Positions 1 to 6,519 of a stretch of DNA of 13,029 nt are shown piece by piece. Source of the stretch: Acetobacteraceae bacterium (GTDB lineage Bacteria > Pseudomonadota > Alphaproteobacteria > Acetobacterales > Acetobacteraceae); assembly GCA_014377905.1 (NCBI GenBank), contig JACMOQ010000414.1, forward strand, positions 1 to 13,029. The letters run 5' to 3'. Each line of letters opens with the position of its first letter. The first letter of the stretch is position 1. Under the pieces are notes generated by a model. The model was not told where the DNA came from, did no database searches, and saw nothing but the letters and a program-made list of their open reading frames with translations. Made by a program: the position numbers and the translations under genes.

Positions 1-1
1 C

Positions 2-595
2 GCCGCCGCGCTGTTTTGCGGGCTTGCCGTAGCGGTGGAGACAAACCGCCTGACTGGCTTCGACGAAGCCATCCGTATGAAACTGCACAGTCTCGCGTCG
101 CCGCTTTTGACTCTACTTGCGGAGAAGGTGACCTGGCTCGGAGCCCTCGGCGTCCTCGCGCTGTTCGGCGTTGTCGCCGTCGCGGCTCTGGTGCACGCGC
201 GGCGGCGCGACGGGGCCGTATTCTTGACGGTGACGATGGTGGGCGCGTTGGCGCTGGAGAATGGACTAAAATTCTCGTTTCAGCGCGTGCGGCCGCCGCC
301 GTTCTTTGGATCTGAGCCGATGACCTATAGCTTCCCCAGCGGGCACGCGCTGTTCTCGCTCTGCTTCTACGGCGGACTCGCTATCGCGGCGTCACGCTCC
401 GTGCAGTCAGCTGCGATGAAAACAGGAATCTGGATCGCGACGGTTTTGCTCGTGTTGGCGATTGGGGGGACACGCATCTATCTTGGCGTGCACTATCCGA
501 GCGATGTTTTGGGCGGTTATCTTGTCGCGATCGCCTGGATCGCCATCGTGTGTCGATGGGCGTATGCTCCACATACCCATCGAACGGTGCGATAA
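2..595 (+). CDS. PAP2-family membrane phosphatase, 5' end outside the window
   Basis: Integral membrane phosphatase of the PAP2 (type 2 phosphatidic acid phosphatase) superfamily, which removes phosphate from lipid or isoprenoid phosphates at the membrane. All three family motifs are visible in order: K-x6-RP at nt 269-295 (KFSFQRVRP), PSGH at nt 335-346, and TR-x5-H-x3-D around nt 470-505 (GVHYPSD, histidine codon 491-493). Hydrophobic stretches before, between and after them fit the usual multi-helix core. The frame is open to the first base and encodes part of a membrane helix (ALFCGLAVAV), so the true start lies upstream; the GTG at 35 would cut that helix and is unlikely. The last ~10 codons (from about nt 564 to the TAA at 593-595) lie in DNA that, read on the other strand, encodes an IS21 transposase fragment. 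The native C-terminus therefore seems to have been replaced. The catalytic motifs are intact, so it may still work. The substrate is unknown. Confidence 0.85.
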   Translation, partial: AAALFCGLAVAVETNRLTGFDEAIRMKLHSLASPLLTLLAEKVTWLGALGVLALFGVVAVAALVHARRRDGAVFLTVTMVGALALENGLKFSFQRVRPPPFFGSEPMTYSFPSGHALFSLCFYGGLAIAASRSVQSAAMKTGIWIATVLLVLAIGGTRIYLGVHYPSDVLGGYLVAIAWIAIVCRWAYAPHTHRTVR

Positions 596-1132
596 TCCGC
601 CGTAAAGCAAGCTGCGCGACAACGAAGCAAGCGGCGATCGACTGCTCCGGGGTCGCTGGATGCTTGCGGGCCGACAATTCCCGGCAGCGTGTGGCCAACC
701 ATTCGTTCAGCGCCTCGAAGGTGGCAAAGCGGGCCAGGGGGTGAACACCCATTCCCGGATGTTGCCGACCTGGTTCTCCACCTGTCCCTTCTCCCAGCCC
801 GAAGCCGGGGTGCAGGCGACCGGTTCAAACGGATAATGGTTGGCCAGCACCATGAAGCGGCGGTTGAACAGGCGCTCCTTGCCGGTGAAGATCGTTTCCA
901 CGACTGCCTTCAGGTTGTCGTAGACCATGCGCAGAGGCACGCCGCCGAAGAAGGCAAACGCCCGGCTATGCGCGTCGAACACCATCTCCTGCGTCTCTCG
1001 CGGGTAGGCTACGACGAACATCTGCCGGCTGAATGCCAAGCGGAAATGCGCGACCTGCAGGTCACGCGCGATTGAACTGATGCTCTCCTGGCCAATCAGG
1101 TGACGGCGCCGGATTTCGGCAATCATGTCCAT
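564..1132 (-). pseudogene. istA: IS21-family transposase IstA remnant (internally deleted and frameshifted)
   Basis: This is a relic of IstA, the DDE transposase of IS21-family elements. From the ATG at 1132 the N-terminal helix-turn-helix start is recognisable (MDMIAEIRRRHLIG, SISSIARDL). It jumps directly into the catalytic core (VAHFRLAFSRQMFVVAYPRE, then VYDNLKAV, then ASGWEKGQVENQVG). The segment between them, including the first catalytic Asp, is missing; the join near nt 1045-1055 falls in the palindrome GACCTGCAGGTC. The second and third catalytic residues (D of YDN, E of WEKGQVEN) remain. At the G5 run at 737-741 (C5 on the coding strand) the frame breaks. Homology continues in another frame as LARFATFEALNEWLATRCRE and on to APFDGYVEH near nt 564, where it stops. 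One missing C explains the shift. A full IstA is roughly 400-500 residues and is followed by istB; no istB is present. The family assignment rests on remembered IstA sequences, but the motif match is strong. Confidence 0.88.
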
Positions 1133-1186
1133 AAGCAACACCCCAGATTCTCCAGCGCAAAGGCCGGATGATCGCATGAACCGGGG

Positions 1187-1242
1187 TGGAAACTATTGGA
1201 CGCTGTTTACCCTCGGAATCTGGAAAGTTTTGCATGCTGTTT
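1187..1242 (-). repeat. IS21 multiple terminal repeats (two 22-bp copies)
   Basis: Two direct repeats lie at 1221-1242 and 1187-1208, 34 bp apart. On the minus strand each reads AAACAGC-N9-TTTCCA, and 18 of 22 positions are identical. IS21-family ends are known to carry several such repeats, which are thought to bind the transposase. The TGT at 1246-1244 just outside the outer copy marks the probable element tip. Confidence 0.7.
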
Positions 1243-1418
1243 TACAGCTAGGCTCTGAGGGTAGACGAGAATTAGGCATTCCTGCCCTGCCCTCGCGGCA
1301 GAGCGCGGCGTTAGGGTCGGCCCCACCGATTCGCAGTTCGTAACTTTATGATGTCTAATGCTCACGTAGTTTGTCCGGGCTCTCGCATTATGACAATAAA
1401 ATCAAGCGTATCAAATTC

Positions 1419-4400
1419 ATGAACGGGAGCCGATCTTCCGAACCGCAACCCGGCGGTGAATGGATCGTGGGTGGCGGCGAGATGGGACGCCTGATCCGCG
1501 CGATGGATTGGTCGCCCACGCCTCTCGGGCCTATCGCTTCGTGGCCGAAAAGTCTCCGCATCACGGTGAATCTCTGCCTCGCGTCGGACCTGCCTATTTG
1601 CATTATCTGGGGTCCCGAGCTGGTTCAACTTTATAACGATAGTTATCGCGTGATTTGCGGCGAGAAACATCCGCGCTCGATGGGACAAAACTTTCCGGAG
1701 TGTTGGCGCGAAGCCTGGCCGGTCATTGGCGCGGCCCATGATTCCGCATTGGCGGGCGACACTGCATTCTTGGAAAACCAGCACATCTTCCTCGAACGCC
1801 ACGATTACATCGAGGAATGTTTTTTCACGTTCTCGTTCAGCCCCATTCGCGACGAAACCGGTCGCTTGGCTGGACTATTCCATCCGGTGATTGAGATGAC
1901 GCCAACCCAGCTTAGTGAGCGTCGCACCCGCACCTTGCGTGACCTCGCCAGCGGCGTCAGCAATGCGAAGTCAGTTGAAGAAGCCTTCACGCTTTCTACG
2001 GAAGCGCTTGCCGAACATCCACTTGACCTACCTTTCGTCCTGATTTACCGGCTCGACGGATTGGAGCAACAGGCTCGCCTCGTCGCGGCCACCGGCCTCG
2101 CACCCGGCACGAAAGGCGCTCCCGAAATCGTACCGTTGCATGTGCCGGATCACGCGGCTTGGCCGCTTGGTGACGTGTTTCGCGCGGGCGAGGCAGTGTC
2201 GGTGGATGATGTCGCGGGCCGCTTTGGAAATTTTCAAGCCGGTCCGTTTCCCGAGCCAATCGCCTCAGCGGTGCTGTTGCCCATCACCGCGCCGGGAGCG
2301 GACCGCCCGATGGCCGTCGCTATTGCGGGCTTCAGCCCGCGCCTCAGATCGAACGAACCGCATCGTGTGTTTCATGACCTGTTGTGCAACGCGATCACGA
2401 ACGCGGTGGTCAACGCCGGCGCTTACGATGCCGAACACCGCCGCGGCGAGGCACTCGCGAAAATCGACCACATGAAAACGGCTTTCTTCGCCAACGTAAG
2501 CCATGAATTTCGCACGCCACTCACCTTGATGCTCAGTCCCCTGGAGGACGCGCTCCACGACGAGCGTGCCCCTCTGGTGGGCGCGCAGCGCGAGCGTTTG
2601 ACGATGGCACATCGCAACAGCCTACGTCTCCTGAAGCTGGTCAACACCCTTCTCGACTTCTCGGCGATCGAAGCGGACCGGGCGCACGTCAACCCTGTCG
2701 CAACCGACCTGGCTGAACTCACTGCGGACCTCGCGGCAGGGTTTCGATCAGCCTGCGAGCGAGTTGGCATACGCTTGGTGGTCGATTGCCCGCCGCTGCC
2801 CGAACTCGCCATGGTCGATCGCGACATGTGGGAAAAGATTGTCCTCAACCTGCTCTCCAACGCCTTCAAGTTTACTTTTGAAGGCGAAATCAGGGTGACG
2901 CTCCGGTCGGTCGGCAACGAGGTAGAGCTGCGAATTGCCGATACTGGCGTCGGTATTCCAAATGCCGAACTACCTCGCCTCTTTGAGCGTTTCCACCGGA
3001 TCATGGGACAACGCAGCCGAACCCATGAGGGGAGCGGCATCGGCCTGGCGCTTGTCCAAGAATTGGTCCGCCTCCAGGGCGGCGTCATTGAAGTAACAAG
3101 CCAAGAGCGCCGGGGAACCGAGTTTACCGTCACCGCGCCGCTAAATAGGGCAGGGTCGCTCAAGCGACAATCGGTGGTCACGGCTGCGCCTCCAGAACGG
3201 GCCTTGCCGACGCAGATAGCGAGCTACGTCGGAGAAGCCCTGGGCTGGTTCGCGACTGATCAGCCTGGCGACCCCCTTCTGGAAGTCGTGCGCCCATCGG
3301 AGGCGTCCAACTCGCGAATTCTATTGGCCGACGACAACAGCGACATAAGGGATTACATAGCTCGCCTTCTCAGCGTGGATTGTGTGGTCGAGGCCGTCGC
3401 GAACGGAGAAGCGGCACTGAGGGCCGCGCACGCCCAGCGGCCCGACCTTATCCTGGCCGACGTGATGATGCCCGGCTTGGACGGGTTGGGCTTGTTGCGT
3501 GCGCCCCGTGACGCGCCCGGATTGAAGGACATCCCGGTGATCCTGTTGTCAGCGCGCGCTGGAGAAGAGTCCCGGATCGAAGGTCTTAACGCCGGGGCGG
3601 ACGACTATGTAACCAAGCCCTTCTCGAGCCTGGAGTTATGCGCGCGGGTCCGTGCGCATCTGTCGCTGGCCCGCATGCGTCGCGACATGGCCCAACCCTT
3701 GGCGGACAGCGAGGAGCGCCTGCGGCGACTGTTTGAGGAAGCGCCAGCGTCCATGTGCGTTTTGCGCGGCCCCACATATATATTCGATTTGGCCAATGCA
3801 GCCTACACCCGCCTCACTGGCCGAGACGACCTGCTTGGAAAGCCTGTCCGCGAGGTGTTCCCGGAGGGCGAGGGGCAACCTTTCTTCGATCTGCTGGACC
3901 GGGTTTATCAGTCGGGAAAACCCTTTTCAGCGCAGGGCATGAAATTCGTTATGCAGGCCAAGGTCGATGGTCTGAGCGAATTCTTCCTCGATTTCATCTA
4001 CCAGCCGATCTTTGGCAACGATGGTTCGGTCACCGGAATTTTCGTAGAGGGCTCTGACGTTACCGCTCACGTGCGGGCAGAGGCGGAGGTAAAGTCGCAG
4101 CAGGTGCAACTGCAGGCCACTATTAGCGAGCTGCAGGCTACTGCGTCCGCCTTGCGGGCCAGCCAGGAGGACTTGCGGGAACTCAACCAAAAACTCGAAA
4201 TGCGGGTAGCGAAAGAAGTCGAAGCGAAAGAAGCGGCTCAAGGACGGCTCGCTCAAGCGCAGCGTATGGAAGCCTTGGGCCAACTCGCAGGAGGGATTGC
4301 CCACGACTTTAACAATGTCTTGCAGGTCGTTTCAGGCGGACTGCATCTCATTCAAAAGCGCGCCGCCGATCCTCACGGCGTGGCAAAGATCGCGCGTATG

Positions 4401-5411
4401 GCCCATGAAGCCAGCGAGCGAGGCGCAGCGATAACCGGGCGGCTGCTGGCGTTCTCCCGGAAGGGAGAGTTGTTGACGGGCCGCGTCGAGGCCGAGCCGC
4501 TACTTGAAAACCTACGCGAAATACTGACTCCGACGCTGGGCGCCACCATCGCCCTCTACGTGGCGATCGCACCCGATCCACCGGCGTTGCTCGCCGACAA
4601 GGCGCAGCTTGAGACGGTGCTGATCAACTTGGCGGTCAACTCACGCGACGCCATGCCGGATGGTGGCGTCCTGACGATTGCCTGGAATCCTGTTACGGTC
4701 GCTGTCGGCGACGATCGTTTCGCCGGGCTCAATGGGGGCGATTACATTCAAGTGGACCTAAGCGACACCGGCGAGGGCATGGACGACGTGACCCTCAGAC
4801 GCGCTTCGGAGCCCTTCTTCACCACCAAACCCGTCGGCCAGGGCACCGGTCTGGGCCTAGCCATGGCCCGTGGCTTCGCGGAGCAGTCTGGCGGGGGCTT
4901 CGCTATCGCGAGCGAACTGGGCCAGGGCACGTGCGTCACCCTTTGGTTCCCCCAAGCGACCGAAGACCGAGAGGTCAGCGTTGAGCAGGATGCGGCGTTA
5001 GTGGTTCCCGGGGCGCCCGTGCGGGTGCTCCTGGTGGATGACGATCCGAGCGTGAGGGAGATCGTGGCGCAGCAATTTGAGGACCTTGGATATGTCGTTA
5101 GTCAAGCATCCAACGGTTTTGAAGCCCTAAACAAGATTGAGACAGGTGAACGCCCCGATCTTTTAGTGACGGATTATTCAATGCCAGGAATGAATGGTTT
5201 GATGGTCATAGAAGAAGTGCGGCGTTTACAACCCCATTTGCCGGCGCTGCTTCTTACTGGGTTTGCCGACGCTGCGATTAGGCTGAAACTCGACGACATC
5301 CAGGACACTTCGATCCTGCTGCTCCGCAAGCCCGTAACCGCAGACGAACTAATCCACCAGGCAACAGCTTTGCTCGCAAGCGCCTCATGCGAGTCGCCCC
5401 ACATGGAATAA
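1419..5411 (+). CDS. Dual hybrid sensor histidine kinase/response regulator (PAS-GAF-HisKA-HATPase-REC-PAS-HisKA-HATPase-REC)
   Basis: Soluble two-component sensor of about 1330 residues with no predicted membrane helix. Residues ~25-165 form a PAS-like sensor of the kind starting WSPTPLGPIASWPKSLR and containing WGPELVQLYND. Residues ~169-341 look GAF-like. HisKA 1 has SHEFRTPLT with phospho-acceptor His362. HATPase 1 shows NLLSNAFKF (~477), DTGVGIP, LFERFHRI and GSGIGLAL (~538). REC 1 has phospho-acceptor Asp681 in LADVMMPGLDG and Lys in VTKPF. A second PAS follows from ~764, then a charged coiled coil (~886-958). HisKA 2 has GGIAHDFNN with His962. HATPase 2 shows DTGEGMD and GQGTGLGLAMA. 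REC 2 starts near residue 1201 with Asp1252 in VTDYSMPGMNG. All phosphotransfer residues look intact in both halves. I chose ATG 1419 because the family usually starts 15-25 residues before GGGEMG; TTG 1371 in the same frame is possible, and neither has a clear ribosome binding site. No separate response regulator gene is adjacent, so signal and output are unknown. Confidence 0.9.
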   Translation: MNGSRSSEPQPGGEWIVGGGEMGRLIRAMDWSPTPLGPIASWPKSLRITVNLCLASDLPICIIWGPELVQLYNDSYRVICGEKHPRSMGQNFPECWREAWPVIGAAHDSALAGDTAFLENQHIFLERHDYIEECFFTFSFSPIRDETGRLAGLFHPVIEMTPTQLSERRTRTLRDLASGVSNAKSVEEAFTLSTEALAEHPLDLPFVLIYRLDGLEQQARLVAATGLAPGTKGAPEIVPLHVPDHAAWPLGDVFRAGEAVSVDDVAGRFGNFQAGPFPEPIASAVLLPITAPGADRPMAVAIAGFSPRLRSNEPHRVFHDLLCNAITNAVVNAGAYDAEHRRGEALAKIDHMKTAFFANVSHEFRTPLTLMLSPLEDALHDERAPLVGAQRERLTMAHRNSLRLLKLVNTLLDFSAIEADRAHVNPVATDLAELTADLAAGFRSACERVGIRLVVDCPPLPELAMVDRDMWEKIVLNLLSNAFKFTFEGEIRVTLRSVGNEVELRIADTGVGIPNAELPRLFERFHRIMGQRSRTHEGSGIGLALVQELVRLQGGVIEVTSQERRGTEFTVTAPLNRAGSLKRQSVVTAAPPERALPTQIASYVGEALGWFATDQPGDPLLEVVRPSEASNSRILLADDNSDIRDYIARLLSVDCVVEAVANGEAALRAAHAQRPDLILADVMMPGLDGLGLLRAPRDAPGLKDIPVILLSARAGEESRIEGLNAGADDYVTKPFSSLELCARVRAHLSLARMRRDMAQPLADSEERLRRLFEEAPASMCVLRGPTYIFDLANAAYTRLTGRDDLLGKPVREVFPEGEGQPFFDLLDRVYQSGKPFSAQGMKFVMQAKVDGLSEFFLDFIYQPIFGNDGSVTGIFVEGSDVTAHVRAEAEVKSQQVQLQATISELQATASALRASQEDLRELNQKLEMRVAKEVEAKEAAQGRLAQAQRMEALGQLAGGIAHDFNNVLQVVSGGLHLIQKRAADPHGVAKIARMAHEASERGAAITGRLLAFSRKGELLTGRVEAEPLLENLREILTPTLGATIALYVAIAPDPPALLADKAQLETVLINLAVNSRDAMPDGGVLTIAWNPVTVAVGDDRFAGLNGGDYIQVDLSDTGEGMDDVTLRRASEPFFTTKPVGQGTGLGLAMARGFAEQSGGGFAIASELGQGTCVTLWFPQATEDREVSVEQDAALVVPGAPVRVLLVDDDPSVREIVAQQFEDLGYVVSQASNGFEALNKIETGERPDLLVTDYSMPGMNGLMVIEEVRRLQPHLPALLLTGFADAAIRLKLDDIQDTSILLLRKPVTADELIHQATALLASASCESPHME

Positions 5412-5421
5412 GGAAAATGGC

Positions 5422-5531
5422 ATCCCCGATAGGTCCGTTTACGTCCCGCGACCGAAGTACCGCATCCCACCATTTGGACGTAATGTCCCAGAACGCGGAT
5501 ATTTTATCCCACCACCGCACGCCTTTATCCC
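5422..5531. repeat. Degenerate 21-bp tandem repeat, six phased copies
   Basis: The pentamer RTCCC occurs at 5422, 5443, 5464, 5485, 5506 and 5527, exactly 21 bp apart each time; an off-phase ATCCG at 5549 may be a seventh, eroded copy. The rest of the unit is only loosely conserved. On the minus strand the pattern reads as a heptapeptide repeat beginning with Trp-Asp or Arg/Gly-Asp (WDKISAF, WDITSKW, WDAVLRS, RDVNGPI) inside an open frame from 5550 leftward. No ribosome binding site precedes that frame and it runs antisense into the kinase gene, so I do not call it as a gene. The array begins only ~10 bp after the kinase stop codon. Confidence 0.7.
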
Positions 5532-5616
5532 GAGTCCGGGTATTTACCATCCGGGGTCAGTATGGGCTTCAACGACTGGCCGGTCCTGATAGCGCCAGTA
5601 AATAGCCTGATAAGCT

Positions 5617-5749
5617 CCTGTTTTCTCCCTGTTATTGCACCAGGGAATTCACCGCAAAAACGGCGGATTTCCGCGGGATTCCAACTGCCCGAGCGCCCTG
5701 TTCCGCGCAAAAACAGGCGAATACCCTGTTTTATTCCCTGTTAACAGGG
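5617..5749. repeat. Cluster of CCTGTT/AACAGG motifs with a perfect 14-bp palindrome
   Basis: CCTGTT or its complement occurs at 5617, 5628, 5697, 5712 (as AACAGG), 5725, 5737 and 5743 (as AACAGG). Most copies extend to CCCTGTT/AACAGGG, and a related CAGGGAA sits at 5641. The last two form the perfect palindrome CCCTGTTAACAGGG at 5736-5749. Two short GCAAAAAC segments (near 5654 and 5707) add to the repetitive look. No T-tract follows, so it is not an obvious intrinsic terminator. It resembles dispersed noncoding repeats that I recall from other alphaproteobacterial genomes, but I cannot confirm that here. Confidence 0.5.
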
Positions 5750-5928
5750 TAATGTCGCAGAGACGAGTTCGCAGCAGACTGCGTCCACCGCCAACGTCCG
5801 AGCGATTGATTTTATTGTTTTTTTCTACCGCGACATTGCCCCTGCGAGTCTCGGGGATGAAGCGTTCATTGCGCCGCTGGCGTCTATTTCTAGTTCCAAT
5901 CACCGCGCAAGTTATCTCCTCGACCAGC
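5750..5928. other. Intergenic stretch with no supported feature
   Basis: Short open frames exist on both strands, but none has a ribosome binding site, recognisable motif or convincing composition. It contains a T-rich run (about 5808-5824) but no hairpin before it that I can see. It lies between the CCTGTT cluster and the Calx-beta-like fragment and is probably decayed sequence. Confidence 0.4.
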
Positions 5929-6102
5929 GTCCGCATCTCCGCGCCGATTGAAGCCGTTTACGTCACCACGTTGGATAGTGCGTCGGGCCGCTAGGCGGCG
6001 AACAACGGCGACAATACAGGCAAGCTTAACCCGGCGCTGTCCTTTACTGCTGGTCAAACTTGCGCCACCGTAGCGGTTGGGATCAACAATGACAGCTCGC
6101 CA
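5929..6102 (+). pseudogene. Possible Calx-beta-repeat protein fragment with in-frame stop
   Basis: Reading the plus strand in the frame of nt 5941 gives ISAPIEAVYVTTLDSASGR, a TAG stop at 5992-5994, then AANNGDNTGKLNPALSFTAG and QTCATVAVGINNDSS in the same frame. This resembles one Calx-beta unit of large secreted or adhesin-like proteins: SAP..AVxV on one strand, then NNGDYT, then LxFxAGQTSATVxVxINND. Similarity fades on both sides (before ~5929 and after ~6102). The stop and the lack of a start or ribosome binding site mark it as a relic. The fit is from memory and covers only ~58 codons, so it could be chance. If real, it is a piece of a much longer gene lost from this locus. Confidence 0.35.
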
Positions 6103-6204
6103 GCAACGGTGCTCCCGGCATACGTTGTGCCAGACACGATGGTCACCGGCAGGGCTGTGATACCGTCGCTTGCCGATACCCCGGTTTCAGGGCTGCATCC
6201 GACT

Positions 6205-6467
6205 CCCGAGCCATCTAAGCGCTGGCTGATGGAGTCCACTTCGTCATGATGAATCGATTGCGGGAACGTGGTCAGTTCGGTGAGGTAGGTAGCCCGCCAG
6301 CGTGCCTAGCGCGGCAGCGAGACCAAGCCGCCTTCGAACTGGGCGATCTGCGCGCGCATGTGCTTTACTTGCCCTTGCCCGGACTTACCGCTTTCATGCA
6401 GGAAATGCCCTCCTGGCCCAGCATCTGCATCAGTTGGATGCAGGACGCCCTGGCTGGCAATCAGCCA
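6205..6467 (-). pseudogene. Phage terminase large subunit (TerL) C-terminal remnant
   Basis: On the minus strand, pieces of the nuclease-domain end of a phage terminase large subunit follow one another in the right order but in shifting frames. Nt 6446-6368 reads ASCIQLMQMLGQEGISCMKA and then VSPGKGK. A one-base loss at ~6368 moves to a second frame, which reads VKHMRAQIAQFEGGLVSLPR. A TAG stop at 6308-6306 is followed, still in frame, by ARWRATYLTELTTFPQSIHH and DEVDSISQ. TerL proteins commonly show (K/E)D.ASG.(P/Q)LIQ.L...G, then K..RM.AQ...E.G.V.LP, then W...(Y/F)L.EL..FP...HDDQVDS.SQ. Upstream of 6446 a one-base gain at ~6449 would link to WLIASQ (6467-6450). Two compensating frameshifts and a nonsense codon show a dead gene. 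TerL cuts and packages phage DNA, so this is a prophage relic. It is truncated just downstream of the amidase operon; no other phage gene is recognisable. Confidence 0.7.
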
Positions 6468-6519
6468 TTGTGGAGGCTTAAGGACGCCCCACGGACCCCA
6501 AGACTGACAGGGCTCGGGT

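Larger units (their letters stand above)
564..1246 (-). mobile_element. Truncated IS21-family insertion sequence, one end retained
   Basis: The element keeps its istA-proximal end. On the minus strand it would begin TGT at 1246-1244, as IS21 members do, followed by two copies of a 22-bp terminal motif (see the repeat entry) and then the istA relic. The other end and istB are missing. The break at about nt 564 abuts the PAP2 gene with no visible inverted repeat, so this is a decayed element and not a fresh insertion. It cannot move by itself. Confidence 0.75.

Noticed and set aside
1287..1301. CTGCC-CTCGC-GGCAG hairpin as a terminator
   Set aside because: Five-base stem with no T-tract; too weak to call.
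1371..1418. Longer kinase start at TTG 1371
   Set aside because: It adds 16 residues without a ribosome binding site or family similarity; ATG 1419 fits the usual distance to GGGEMG. Not excluded.
2423..3181. 252-codon open frame antisense to the kinase
   Set aside because: Arg/Ser/Pro-rich translation typical of antisense frames in GC-rich genes; no motif or ribosome binding site, and the sense strand is clearly coding.
5278..5550. Minus-strand open frame with WD heptads as a gene
   Set aside because: The heptads are real, but the frame has no ribosome binding site and half of it is antisense to the kinase; reported as a repeat instead.
5742..5753. Twelve-base match to the end of the I-SceI homing endonuclease site
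   Set aside because: Only 12 of 18 bases match and they arise from the AACAGGG repeat; coincidence.
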